The notes under the pieces: generated by a model
What the model was told of the DNA's origin: nothing
What the model saw: only the letters and a program-made list of their open reading frames with translations
Database searches by the model: none
Made by a program: the position numbers and the translations under genes
Source: Lethocerus indicus
Lineage: Eukaryota; Arthropoda; Insecta; Hemiptera; Belostomatidae
Reading direction: 5' to 3'
Assembly (NCBI GenBank): GCA_019843655.1
Contig: JACDQD010000011.1
Location: 18,956,498-19,020,497 of the forward strand
Length of the DNA: 64,000 nt
Shown: positions 12,401 through 26,500 of the stretch, one piece after another
Numbering within the stretch: the stretch's first letter is position 1
Layout: every line of letters starts with the position of its first letter

Positions 12401-14535
12401 CACCCCGATTTCGGATGATCGTACGATTGTTACGATTATATTTCAGCCACCTTTGACTTTGGGCCATCGAGCGGGCTCGACCCCCACCCCCACCCCCGTC
12501 TTCGTTATCGCATCCAGAGTCGATTAGATTTTCCCGTCGCACTTTCACTAATTAGCGCCAATTTTTTTTTTTTTCGCCTTTTCTCGGCCTAGTTTACTTT
12601 TCTTTTTCTTTTTTTCTTCCCAGTAGCGTATTTGTCAACCGCGTTATAAATAAACACAATGGCCGGAGGAAGCGAGAGATACAAAAGGAAGTCTCTGTGT
12701 ACCGGCTTCCTTTTCTCGACCTTTGGCAATACCGGCGGTGGCGCAATTCGGTCTTTTTCTCCCCACCCCTCTCTCTCTTTTTATTCCACGCCTCCCCCCC
12801 CCGTTCGCTCGATGTACGGCGGATAGCGGGAGTGAATTGGAGGAGAAGTGGAAGTGTGAAAAAAAAAAAGCGAGTCAAAAGCGGATAGATTCTTGATTGG
12901 TGGTGGGGAGGGATTGGACCGGGGCGGTTATGATGTCACCGTGGAGCCGGAGAGCGAGAGAGATGGAGGAGGGAGGGATGGAGAGAGAGGGAGGCTTGCC
13001 CAATACAGGACGCCAGAAACAGTTTCGCAAATCCCGCTACTCCTCCGCGGCACAAATCAAAATATACAGCGCCAAAGTTTACAATATCGCCAGTTTACCG
13101 TCATAAATTGTTATTAACTAAATTCCCGCGGGATCGCCTCGGTTCGACCCCCTGTCAGTAGTCCAATTTTCGACGCGGAAAAGTTCGAATATCGTTTTTA
13201 AGCCGATGTTTGGCACCGCGAACGGAATTCCAGAACGGTGGGATATTTCTCAATCTCCCGAAGGAGAGGGAGGGGGAAAAAAGGAACGGGACCGTTCCAT
13301 ATCCGGAGCAAAGTGTGCGCGGGTCCGGACGCCACTCTTTAGATAACTGGAACGTAAAGTCCGACCACACCCCGTCTCCCTCTCACCAGCCGGCGGTACA
13401 ATATATAATACCGTTCACTGGTTTTACCCGGTCTGTAATTTTACGTTGTATTTAATTCGACGGGCCGAAAATCGGCTCTGTGGCCCTTAAAAGGGCCGTC
13501 TCGAATCGCGCGGCACCACCACCACCCCCCTTCCATCTCCTCCTACCTCCACCGCCCGCCACGGAGTATTTATTTTCGTATCTGGGTCATCAAATTCCGG
13601 AGACTACTGGGGTGGAGGGGAGGGGTTGGGGAGAGAAATATATAAGCGGGGAATAAGTAATGGGCCGATGAAATAACGATTGAGGAGCTGTGGCTTTGTG
13701 GGGCGGGGGGGGGGTTGAGGCGGTCGGACGTCGTCGTTGTAAAGTGTGGAAGGGAAAGTTGAAGCGGGCCCCCGGCTTCTCCCCCCCCGCCCCCCCGGGA
13801 GAGTGACGAAACTCTCTCGGGCCGACCGGGCCTCTCCTTGGCCTACTCCCGTGTCCCCGATACCACCATATGCTTCCACCACCACCACCACAACAGGCAG
13901 CAGCGCCCCCCCCCCCCCCCCTCCCCCACACCGCCCCACAACCGGGCTAATATTAGAGGAGAAGAGTCGACCGGACGACGTCTCCGGAAAGTGGCGGAAA
14001 AACCGCCCCATTTTGAAGGGAGCTCAAACACCTCCGATTGGATACAAAGACGCTTGAATTTAAACCGTCCTATGAAACTCTCCGGGGGTTGGCTGGAAAA
14101 TTCCTGGACGAAATGGAACGGAGAAAAAGTCTCTACAGCCCAATTCGGGACTAAGTCGGCGGCGTTTACTCCCACACCTCGACCCGTTTCCAACGGCATT
14201 TCCCGGATCGGCGGGATAATCCAGTCGGTCGTGAGGTCCTATAGTTCCCATCGATGGGACCGCTGAGGTCCCATTGAGGCGGCGCTCTGGATTCTCCGCG
14301 AGAGGTGTAATAATTAGGAAAGCTGATCGAGGGATTGGAATCCGGGGGGTGGGGGGGGATTTGTATCGGGATGCTTTTTAAGGGCGGTTTTAAATCTGAA
14401 TCCGAGGCCAATTCAGCGGGACAGCCCCCGTTAGGGTTCGTAAAAATCCTTTTCTGGGGATAAAATCGCGACAGTTGAGAAACAATCCTCCCGCGTAGGC
14501 CTCGTTTTTCCCCACCCCTTGACGAAGGTTACCTC

Positions 14536-14566
<31 letters not shown>

Positions 14567-17500
14567 TTCTCCTTCTTTTGCCACGGTTTGGTTGTGTTAC
14601 GCGCCCCGTTTCATCACTTCCCTCCTGGTTCGCGTCACACGTAGGACCGCCGACCGACTTTCCCTTCCTCCGCCGCCGCCGCTTCCATTTCCTCTCCCGG
14701 TCGTCCCGGATTCCCGGTTTTCGCTATCCAGTCGGGCTGCGAATTTTCCTCCCCGATTGAAATTAATTCCACCCTAATGAGTGACGTTAACGAGGGCGGA
14801 GAAAAGCCGTTCCACGAGCTCGGAGCTTATTAAAAAACCCGACTGCGTACAAGAAAAATAAATAATTGGTCGGCTATCTCCGTTTCTAGGAAAGTGGCGA
14901 CGACTTTAATTGAGGAAAACTCCGGTCGCACCGGCGTTACCGGCTTTACCCCGGTCTGTATTTATATTCGGGTATTTTTTTTTTATCAATCAATTGGCCC
15001 CGTTTTGGCGGTTACGTTTCGTATTTTCGCCCGTTAACAAGAAACTGCAACTTAGGTAGGAGGACGTCGGCAAAGAATGTGCAGTTGAAAGCGCTTTAAA
15101 AAATGGGCACAACAATAGTTTTCCACGTCGTCGTAAGCAGCAGGAGTATTACGGTCGTAAGCAGTCTCTCTTTCTCTCTCTTTCTCTGTTCCTCGAGGTA
15201 TACAGGAAACGGCAGCGCTTTTTCCCGTAGCGCAGACATCAGCATAAAACGGCCGGCCATAAATATGTTCCAATTTTATATCCCCACCTTTTTTTTGCCG
15301 CCACCGTTTACCCAAATTTTTCTGTCAACCGGCCGAAAAACCGGCCGTCCGCCAGAAATCGATTCGTCAGACCGTTCGGTGGTGTGTGGGCCGCTAAAAA
15401 AAAAAAAAAGTTTTATTACTAAAAATTCTATAGAATATATATCTATATATGTGGGCCAGGGGATCGCAATTGCAAGAGTGTCAGTGTGTGTCAGTGCGTG
15501 TGTGTGCCCTCGCACTATCTCGGCCCGTTAACGGTTTAACCCAAATAGATAATACTAGTATTATTAAGTGCACACGACGCTACTAACTGGTGTGCCGACA
15601 ACACACACTTCTAAAAACTAGAAAATTTATTATTGCCCCTTTGCCCCGGAGTTTAAATACTCGAAGTAACAGTTTTTCGGCCGTCCGCCACTGACCGGTT
15701 TTTCTGTTTTTGCCGGTTACGTCGGCTGTGCTATTTTTCTGTTAATTTCCTTCCTTCCCCCCCCCCCACCCCATCGGTTCATGGCCGTCTGATTGAGGCT
15801 TCCAGGAATTACGAGATGTGTACGACGTCTGACAGAATAAATTGCCGCCAGTCACGTGGCGGAACGCAGAAAATTAATTCGATATAGGTTGCGGTGTAGC
15901 AATGGCTATTTTCACGTCCCGAATTCCTACCCTATTGAATATGGTGTACCGCATTGTGTTTTAAAAGGTTCTTATGTCCTACAGGAAACAGGTTTCGTTT
16001 TTTTGGGTGGGGGGGGGGGAGTAGGGCCCCCGGACAGGTGGGAAAAGTAACAGATTTCTGTGTGTGTTGTCTGTTTGAGGGTCGAAGGTCGGCTTCACCA
16101 AATAGTGCTTTTCCCTCGCCCTAACACAGGAAAACCTCCCGGGACCATAACCGGCTACGGTTGACCGTTTCCCTAGAGTTTTTCTCTCTCTTTCTGCGGC
16201 ATTAAGATAAACATTTTCCTTCTCCTTTTTCTTTACCCAGATCGCTTTTTTTCTCCTATTCCTCTCTCTCTCTACCTTCTGACCTTTTGCGGTCCTTTTG
16301 TCGGTCAGCCCAGGAAGCGGGACCGGAGTCGTCTGCCGCATCTTTAATAATTCCATTGAGGGCTTAGTCGTCCTCGGTAATTTCAGCGCGCAATCTGTAA
16401 TTCGGTGAAGGGCGGCCGGGGGGCGCCCTTTACAGAAATCAATTCTGTCCGCGGAAAAGCGGTTTTACGAGATGCGAGATAATCGAAAGAGATAGGTTGA
16501 CTGTTATTAGTGCACCGGGTGCAATGTCTCGGCCCCGGCGAGGGGTAACTTTTTGCCGTTTTCACCCTCGGTTTTTTTTTTCCCCGCCGCCGTTTTTCGG
16601 GCAGTATTTCGCGTTAACTTGCCCCAGAAAAAAAAAATTAAATAGGGGTCGGGCCGGAAAAAAATCCGCAAAAAATAGAAAAGCGATATCGGTGCTCTCC
16701 CCCCCCCTTAAACGCTGTAGGGGGACAACCATTATATTACAGATTAATAAAACCCCCCCGTGTGCCCATTATTGGGGAAAAGTCAGGAGAGATATCGTTG
16801 ATTTTTTTTTTTTTTTTTGCCTTTCTGTATTCGAATGTAGGACACCTTTTTTTTTTTTTTTTTTTCTCCGTCCCTCCACAATGGACACTATTTACATTCT
16901 GCGCGGCGCGAAATATACCGTGAAAATTTGCCTGTTTAAAATCCAATACGAAATATCGATCCCCGTTCACGGACGTTTTAGACGGTTTTTTTTTATCCCG
17001 TCTCACTTTTCGAGTGCGCCCCCACAACAAGTGTCTCGAGACTATTGCGTTATCGCGGATTGTGAAAAAATCATCTCTCGACTGCGGGATTAAAACGTAT
17101 TTCAAGATGTTTGGGGGGGGGGGGGGGTGGGATTTCGATAGGCTGGGAAAATTAACGTTTTCCCGCGATTTTTTTTATTTCCGTCATAATTAAATACAAG
17201 TAGGTGGGACATTTATTTGTCCCTTTTAAAAATACTTATCGCTTTTATGAAATTCGAGAAGTGCGCGCGCACTGAGAACGTTGGAAATTGTCCGAAGATA
17301 ATTAGCTTAGAGAACGATAAAAGAAACGAGTCGTTGCGATTTATATCTTTTCAACGCGTGTCGAAATATACACTTGTAATTTTTGAGTTTACAGATAGTT
17401 TAGGCGATACGTACACGGGGATTATTCTGTACACATCAGTGTATAGGATTAATAAATTTTTTTAATTTTATTACGACACTATCGTACACTTACTATAGCT

Positions 17501-20500
17501 TTATAGTAGCTGTATTGGTGGAACTTTTAATTTCTAGAATCATATCTCGGGATCAATGTCACCCCCAGTACGGTTTGTTACTCGTCCGAAGTGAGTTTCA
17601 TTGTTGAGCGCGAAAGGTCTCATTGTCGGCCGGAAGGGTGGGCCCTTGGGGTCCCTTTTTCTTGTTTTTTTCCCCCTCTTACTCTCTTTCTTTTCCCTTA
17701 TAATACTCTGCGCTACTAAAGTAGCGGGGCGCTAATAACAATGATGAAACAAATACACCTGATTTAGCCGCCTCCCGCCCCATTGTACCGCAACCCCCGA
17801 ACGGGGCCATTATTGGCGGCTCGTGTACATCACAATGCCGCTTCTTGTACATTATATACTCAAGCTGCGTACCTTATGTACGTTCAAATTGTCACAGTTC
17901 AGTGTCGACGCCGCGAAAAACATGCGAACTGATGAGCGACACCGCGACTGAAGATGGCGAGCGGCCGAATACCGTCTGGCAAGACGCAACGAATCTACGG
18001 TATTCCAACCCCTCGCAGGCCACAAAACAGTTATTCAGGAAAAACATGAAGGACGTCGGACATTCTCCGGGTAACCGCTCGGAAGGGATGCCCCCACCCC
18101 CGGTATTTCTTCAGATTTTCACGCCAATTAATAACGTCCCCTATTTTTTTTTGTGTGTTACAGTGGACACGGCGGTACCTTTGGCGAGGTCGCCGGCCCC
18201 CAGGCAACCCACTACGTGAAGCGGGAGCCCCGAGCACAAGGCCCTACTGCACGGCATACTCAGCCAACACCACGCCGCCCTACTCGCCTATTCGGCCACC
18301 AATACAGGTCAGCGCCTTTATTTATCCACCCCCTACCCTCCCGTATAAAGAAATTGTTAACAAAATAGCCTCATTTCGGTTTAAGAGTGTCCGCCCCTCA
18401 CCCCCGGAGTACAAACGTTGAACGTCCCCAGGCCGATTTAACACTGCTGAAGTTTCCAATATTGAATATCCTATTGTCGGACAGCTGGTCGGGGGCGGTT
18501 TATGCAGATGCCGCCTCCTCCTCCTCCTCCTCCTCCTCCTCCACCACCACCCGACGTCTTCCTTCTCCGCGTCATTATGTAACGCAGTCGGGCCACCCTT
18601 GTTGACGACGAGCGGGGGCGGCAGATGCCTCCCCGCACTACCCGAGCGCAGATGCAATATTATACAGACGATTGTGTAACAAATAATCCGAATTATTGAA
18701 AACCCCGGGGTCGGGACGGTGGATAAAGGTTGAGGAGAAGGGCTGTCCGAAACTTCGCGGTCCCCAACAACAACAACCCTTTGCCGGCCGGGTTTTCGGA
18801 GCACGTGTCCCGCGGCAGATGTCGCAACAACGCCGACATTCATTCATTTGGGGGGGGGAACAACACCCTAAAACTGGGCTTTCCAGAAATCTGGAAAAGG
18901 GTGTGAAAGGGTTGTGCAATCGCAAACAACACCGGCCGGCTCCGCACCCTTCGACCCCTACGATTTCTTCCCAACCAAACGGGCCAATCGTTATTTCTGT
19001 CGAAATAGTAAACGAATTATATGGCTCGACTAGAGAATTTCTCCCTATTTTTCGGGGCCGAAAAAAATCTATTATCCAGTTTTTTTTTTTAATATTTCGT
19101 ATAAGGTTATAGATTTTGTATCCGAGACCATTCGGCCTAGTGCAGTTGACCTTTCTTTGGGAGTCGGCTCGGAAATGCGCTTAAATTGATCGTTTAATAA
19201 ATATTGATACGACATTGGCACGGTTCGACCGGTCGTAACATTGCATCGACGCTTTTGTCAATCGGGGCCGGCTGTTATGTACAGTTTTCAGGTATAAAAA
19301 TTACCCCGTTTTTCGGAAAAATCCGGCTTTGTTTCGCGGGGCATCTGCCCACCGAGGTACACTTTTTTTTTTTTCTTCTTTTTATGTTACTCGAGCGCAT
19401 CCGTCCCGCAACTAACATAATATCGCGGAATTTCGGTATCACCTGGCGAAAAGGGTTGGGCGCGTCTAACCCATTACCTGGAGCCCCGTTTTTGGGGTGA
19501 AATACACCCCAGAAAACTACCCTCACGGTTTCGGGGATCGCTCTCTCACCCCTCGGGGTCTTAAACCACTTTATTGATGAGCGCTTTTTTTTCTTTTTTT
19601 TCCTTTTTTTTTTTATCTTTCCACCCCTCGTTTTTGTACAAAAACTGTCCCCACGTTCCCTCGACGTAATAAGCCGGCTCTTCGACGGAGCGTTAAATTT
19701 CGTTTTCTGGATTAAATTGTGAAAAGCTGTGTAATCTCGGCGTGGCCCTTAAACCCTTGTGTAACTTGTAACGAAGGGTCGTCACCCCGAGCACCGGTCC
19801 TTGTCGCCTGTTTCGACTGCTCGCCATCTTCAGTAGCCGTCATCACTGAATATTAACTCTTATTTTATTAACTCAAATGGACACTCGCGTTCTCAATACC
19901 ACTTGTTCGAATTTAAAAATCGACGTTACTTGTTACACGACAAACCCCAAAAACTATAAATTTTTACTTTCGAATAAATTGACAATTTGCCAATTGAAAC
20001 TTGGCCTCTAAAAAATATTCCTAGTTTATATCGCCTTATTACGATTACGTTTGTCAATATATACGAACTAATTAGATCATAGATCGAAACTAATTGAAAT
20101 TAAACTGCTGAAGAAAAGTGTAAAGTATTTTGGAGTCTGGAAAACGCTTTCAATGTTGAATATATAATATTAATGGGGGCCTGCAGATTCTACACTTTTT
20201 TGTTCATAATCCTACTGGAGTTGGATAGAAACTTGAACTGCGGCCGATAGTTTTCCACCCCTTTGTAGGCGGACAGAAAAAACCGAAGGAGCCCGTTTTA
20301 AAGAGCGGGGTCGATTCAACATTCAACAAGTTGTTGTCGTCGAGGAATTCATTCTGTATTGGTAAAAATTCCGATTTAAAAAATGTCGTATATAGGAAAT
20401 TTTTGATGGGTAAAACTTTTATTGAATCTTGTTGGCAATTTCCTGTCGAATGACGGGACGTGATATTTTCACCCCTTTATCCTTTGTACAACTTTCACTA

Positions 20501-23500
20501 TAATAGAAAAGCCTCTTAATCCTGTTCATTGATAGGACGGACATTTACGCCTTTCCGTTCCCCTTAATATTACAGTAATTTGTCGGCTGTTAATCTCGAA
20601 TTAACATTCAGTTCGGTCTATTTATAGAGGTGTTCCACTTTCGTCCGTTAGCGCGACTCCCGGATATGTGTTTGGGCGAAAATTGAAAAAAAATTCTGTC
20701 CGACTTCCAGACCGTCTTCGATAGCCGGTTTTCGTCGAACGAAACTCTCGGCCTCGACGGAATAATTTTTCCCGGCCGCCGACTCGATCTAAGAACGATT
20801 CCGAGAAACGAGAAAGGGGGGGAAAAAAAATTGAACTCTCCCCATTATTATTTCGTCACGAAAAGGGGGAAAATGTTGCGTCGGGTCTTTTGCATTCCTA
20901 TAACAGGATTCAATTTCTTGACCAACGTTTAAAACCGGACAGAATATATTTTGTTGTCAGTTTTCCGTCGTAAATCGATCTGCCGTTCCCCGGAAAAGCT
21001 TCCCGAAATATTTGAATAAACAGGCGTTTATTATCTCCGCCCCGGTCCCTATCCACATTTATCACGTTTTATCGTATTGTCCACTATTTTCGTGTATATA
21101 TATATATATATATAAATAATTATCAATAGGAAAAGGTCGATCGGGTTAAACTATTTATATATTCGGGTGGGACCCCCAGAAGTGTCCCGTCTCTCTTTCT
21201 CTCTCTCTCAAATGCGATAACTACTGAATCTGAATATTGTTTGCCGGCCGGAAATTCGATAGGGAAAAAAGACGTATTAATGGCCGATATACAGACCGGT
21301 TTCACAGCTTTTCTTCCCACTCGGCTCGGGGAATTTTTTTTTTTTTTTCCAGCCGTTCAACCAGGAAATGGCGCAGATATCTCCATTCTTTGAAAATATG
21401 CAGTCTGGGGGGGGGGGGGGGGGGGGGTAAAAAACAGAAAAACCAGTCGGTCTTCAGGTGGACAATGTCGGTTATGGTACTCGGTTGTGACCAGTGTCCA
21501 GTGGGGATATACAATAAACCGGTTGTCGGGTTCGGCTGAGAATATTCGAATCCTCCGTGTCCGGTGGAGCCCTTCTTTGACCTGTCATCGGGGCCCTTCA
21601 GAGAGGTCGACAACGATAATCACCGTAATTTACCCGGCCAGAGGTCATTACCGAGGGTCAACATTGACCATTACCATAAAAATCCCGCTCCACCCCTAAC
21701 GGATTGGTCCGGACTTTGGTACCCGTTTCATCCTATAATAAGTATAGAATATCGTACTCGTCTCAATATAAAATTTAGAATTGGCGGTAAATCCGCTATA
21801 AATGGATGACTGAAATTTGCCCAACGTTTCCGCCCGCTTATATCGAATCAATATATCGATTAGCGAACTCGCATTGGGTAAGGATCTCGGCACGAATCGG
21901 GGCACGAATGCAGGTTCGGCAGTTTTTTTTTTTTTTACCGACGATATAAGGTTGTTACCCTGTTTTAAAGTGTTTGAAAATAGATGACCGGTGTAAATTT
22001 TCGGACTGTACGCCCCGACAGCGGGATAAGGGGTGCATAAAAATTGAGAGTTGGCCCGCACTACTGGTTGTATGAGGGGGGATGAGGGCGAAGTGGACAG
22101 TGGACAGTGTCTTTCTCTCTCACGGGCGCATTGGGGTGGCGGGGTGGGGGGGTTGGGGGAGGTACGACCTCCGAAAGGTCGTCTGACCTCCAGGATCCCG
22201 GCAAGGGATGAGCCTCCCTTATGAAATCGGGGTTGGGGTGAATTAAAAAATAGCGTGGGGACCTGGACACTGGTCAAGCCACCGCCAACCAAGTGTAATC
22301 GCTTCAAAAGAATAATCACAATGAGCTTTAGAGAGAGAGAGGAAAAAGTAACGGACAATCCGGAGCTTATTTCCTGGAGAGACGGGTTTGTCCGCCGCCG
22401 CCCTCCTACCTACTTCCCACAGGAGTACCGCCCGAGGGACCCTCCCGCCTTGGGAACCCTACTCCTACGCCATTCCGAAAGGGGAGGAAAAAAACAACAA
22501 CAACAAGATAGGAACTTTTTAAACCGTCCGTTACGGTCGCAGTCCCGAAACGCGCTACTGAAGGTGGCGGACGGCCGAAACACCGCGGCGAGGCATGCGC
22601 GAGTGTCCCGACGATGAAATTTAAAGCTCACAATTACACTAGATATACAAGGGCTTCGGTTTTATTTTGTTATTAATGAACTTAATGCGCGTTTAGGAGC
22701 CGATCTGCCGTTTATTTACCCCTAATTCGGCCTCATAATATGAGGAATATACCGGCTTTCTGTTTGCTCGGTTAGCCGCACTTAGCCGGGTTCGACACCC
22801 CTTTCTTTTCCCTCCTCTCAGCGGGTTTCCGGACATCGAAATTTAAAAGGGATGAGATTTCCATATCCATAAACGGTGGGGGTTTGTTGAAAGAGGGTTC
22901 GGGGCGAATCGAATGCCGGACAGACTTAGGTAGATTTCAGGGGGGAGGGATGGGGTAAGTAGTAGTCCGTTGGCGGGGAACCGGTCCACCGAAGCATCCC
23001 TGACCGTTGTACCAGCATCACATCCTAGAGATGACCGGTTTACGGTACCGTGTACAATGTACAGCTCTGTATATCACTTGTAGGGGCGGTATAATCTCGG
23101 ACGAAAGTTTTCCTCCAATATGCGACACCAAAGAGAGTGCATCAATCCTCAAGAGTCATTGTTTCGCGCGCAATATTTCGTATTTTATATTTTATCGGCG
23201 GGGATTAAAAATTTTACAGTGCGAAAAAAACCTCGTACTTACAGGCGGCGGTGGGACAAAACGAAATTGATGAAGTTCCGTCTAATCTAGAAGAGGGTTT
23301 CGTTTCGAAATTCGTTACCCCTTACGCTGGTACCTTACTTCAAGCGTTATCTCGGCTCGTACCACAATCGACGTTTTCCCCCCGGACGGGTGGGGGGGGG
23401 CGGTCGAGGATTTTCTTTCTTCGGGTGAAATTAAAAGAGAGAAATATATCCCGGTGAAATCGCCGGTGCCGGATGAAAGTTTTTAGAAAATCGTTTTCTA

Positions 23501-26500
23501 AAGGCCGTCTCCTCACTGTTCCGTGTGCGTGTGGAGGAACGCTCCCCTCAACCCCCACCCCCACCCCCACCATCGGGAAAATTGTCGAAGAAAAATTTAA
23601 GTTCTCTCACAAAGTTGCAAAGTTCGGTGAAAGCAAAACGGCGACTGTAATTGACTTCGTTCCCAGTTTTTTTTTTTTTTTTTTTAACCGGGCTTAAATT
23701 TCACCGTTTTTCCTCCGTTCCGCCCGATACAATCGCGACACACTCTTATAATTGTCGGAGTTCTCTCCGTCCGAGATTGTGCTCTGCGCGCCCCCTCCCC
23801 TCTAGATATCCTTGGAGAGCGGTGCGATAACGGGCTAAGGTCAGCTTAAACCCCCGGGTCACCGCCAGCTTATCGCTCAGACATTGTCTACTACTCCACA
23901 CACACTGATTACTACTAACTATTATTATTATTATCGTTATTATTGCGATTATTCGCCCCTTTTTAATATACCTACCGACTGCCGAAATTGTACCGTTGTC
24001 AATTTTGGGTTGGGGGCGAAAACAACGGCCCTAGAAACAGTGAAAGAGGAATAAGGGAGGGAGGGAGGGAGGGGAGATGGGGGGGGCCCGTCTCGGGTAT
24101 AAACAAGGTCTCCGACCGGGGGAACCCGACACGACAATGGACAACAATGGACATTATAATGGGGGACAAAAGAGCTCAGTCTCTGTCCCCTTTCATCTCC
24201 CCTGTTTGTTTTGAGAGGGGCGGTCGGGGGGGGGGGTCCGTTAACATAAAGGAGATTATCTGACCGAAGGAAGTGCGAGGAGTATACGATATGAAGTATA
24301 TGACCGGGCACTACTGTGTCAGTGCCCCCCCCCCCCCCATGGGAAGATTCCGCTCATTACAATATAGAAATCGTAAATTGTTTGACCGCCACCGACCCTT
24401 CGGATAAACGGATTAGAGAGGCCTTGGAAAACCCCGGCGTTAAGCCCTCGGTTTTTTTTTTGCGTTTACACCTGAGAAAAATACACAACAGCGGTGTGTT
24501 TTCGCAGAAAAATATTTAAAATAGAGGAAAAAAAAATTTTTTTTTTTTCTGTGTGACATATCTGGCACATCCTACGTTGTAGGGTCTTAAAAGGCGTTTC
24601 TAAGCGAATAATATTCTAGAGACAATTTCCAGTTTTAAAATACCGCGCCCCAAGGTAGCCAATTGTCCGACAAATGTGGAACACTGTGACGGATCGTTAT
24701 TTCCGTACAGCCGGTTTAGACTACGAAATAAAAAAAAAAATAGGTGCCCTTTAGGAAGTCTGGCCCATTGAAATATATAAGAAAAAGCGGACCCGTCAGT
24801 AGGTGAATTCCTCCTGACGATGTTTTGATATATGCTCCCGGAGTGAGGCGTTCCTTTTTCGCCCGTGCGGACAAAGCGGATATGTATGCAGATGAGCTGC
24901 AGGTAGAGCCGGTACGACGTCGTCCTTCATTCAACCCCACCCTTGAGAGTGATCCGTTTGAAGGGCCGTCGACGTCATTAATCACCGTCACCGTTCGGCC
25001 GGTGCCGGTTGGGGTGAAAGGGATGGGGGGGGCGAGTCCGAAGACCGTTGCTGACCACTGTCCAAACCCGATAGCCCTCTCCCATTATCTACCCCCTTAA
25101 TGACCCTTCCTCTCCAACAACAACCCCCCCCCCTAATCCTGGACACTCCGCCGAACGTCCCGGTGACCTTTACGGCGTTTCACACGCTAGCGTTCTCCTC
25201 CTCCTTCTTCTCCTCTCCTCCTCCTCCTCTTCCTCCTCCGTTCCTCGCCACTCCTGTACGGACGGTTGGTGAATTTACCCCGATTTGACCCCACGACCTC
25301 GACCGACCGTCGGACAATCGGATTGTTTCAACGGTCCGAACTCGTCGTAACGAACCGGATGGTGGCGGTAATTCGTTGTTATTGAAAAAAAAAAATTATT
25401 GAGGCCTTATAAAATATCATTCTGGATACACGGGGGCTTTAGTTCAATTTTGTAATAAGGACGCCAAAAAACTGAATAAATTTTCCACACCGTTGAGAAA
25501 CAGCAATTTTTCTTTCGCAAATCGACTACCGAAGAAAGTGTCGGTTGCAGTAAATTTTTTTTTTCTCCTCGCGTTATTGTAAAATTTCGAAAAAGTCGAT
25601 GAAATTTATCGATTCGAACCGCCGGTAATGTGGAAAAAATAACGTACTGAAAGAAGGAAGCTGGAAAAGTGTGTAAAATTCGTTTTTGGGATTAACGGTG
25701 AGAGGTGCAGCGGCCGAACCGGTGGTAGGCTGTACGGGGAATTTTTTTATGGAAAAATGCTTAAAACGGCCGAATTTCTTCGTATATTTGCGAAGTCTAA
25801 CTGTAGACTTGTTGTTTGCAGGATCTTTACCGCCGAGTCCTGCTGATTCAGGCGTCTCGGACGTGGACAGCTCGAGCAGCGGCCACACGAGCAACGACGA
25901 GCTAAGGGCCAGGCTACAGCCGCACACCTACTATCAACAGAATACAGGTAAATTGATAACAATTATCTATATGTATTTGAGTCGAAAAATAAAAGAAAGT
26001 CCTGTGGGGGGGCCGAAGCCCTCGAGACAAATAACAGAAATTCTATCGCGATCAAATTTCTGTAACCACCTCTGAACATTATAACTCATTATACGGAGGC
26101 AATTGTACTAAATTTCTGTTAACTCTCATGCCGCATACCGTCATGTATACATGTCTCCGTAGACCTCACTCCCCTCTCCCCGTATTGTATGCTTCTTGTG
26201 TCTGTCACAATTGTTGTATACTAATGTGTAATGTGTGCGCAGGTTTGCCACCAACAAACCTATCTATAGTAGCGTGTTAGCGATACGGAGGGGAAATTTA
26301 GACGCCCTTAACGGTAAGTACAGAAAGGTATGCTTATTCACAGTCGCGGCTTAACCGGGGACACGGCGGAAGAGATCGCCTCTATCTGTTGTCCTCCGGC
26401 TAATCGGTATTCCCTCGAAAAAAACCTGAATACAGTCTATAGTTCAGTGGAACTGTTTTGTGGCCCGCGAAGGGGTTGGAATAGCGTGGGTTCGCCGGAC

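Larger units (their letters stand above)
2427..18163. other. Intron 1 of the E74-like gene (15.7 kb)
   Basis: No convincing exon was recognised. It holds many simple repeats: (GA)n 3431-3476, (AT)n 4375-4392, (TCC)n 4891-4915, (CT)n 5051-5074, G21A9 7360-7389, (GA)n 7811-7846, (GGA)n 8855-8883, G15 17113-17127. It also has a 19-bp inverted pair sharing the fold-back core (5226-5244 and 9098-9116) and half a fold-back element just before the acceptor. Alternative promoters or small exons could be hidden here. Confidence 0.6.
18308..25821. other. Intron 2 of the E74-like gene (7.5 kb)
   Basis: No convincing exon was recognised. It holds a (CTC)n then (CAC)n tract at 18512-18550, a fold-back fragment at 19800-19850, (TA)n at 21097-21113, G21 at 21407-21427, a fold-back fragment at 22550-22580, C14 at 24325-24338 and CTC-rich DNA at 25196-25245. 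The segment 19850-21000 looks like ordinary unique intron. Confidence 0.6.

Noticed and set aside
22785..22800. tRNA gene, B-box-like GGTTCGACACC
   Set aside because: The T-stem does not pair and no acceptor or anticodon stems are found. The similar match near 13141 fails for the same reason.
24825..25100. Possible extra E74 exon ([12 protein letters not shown]...)
   Set aside because: A few codons look plausible but there is no supporting acceptor/donor phase or family match.
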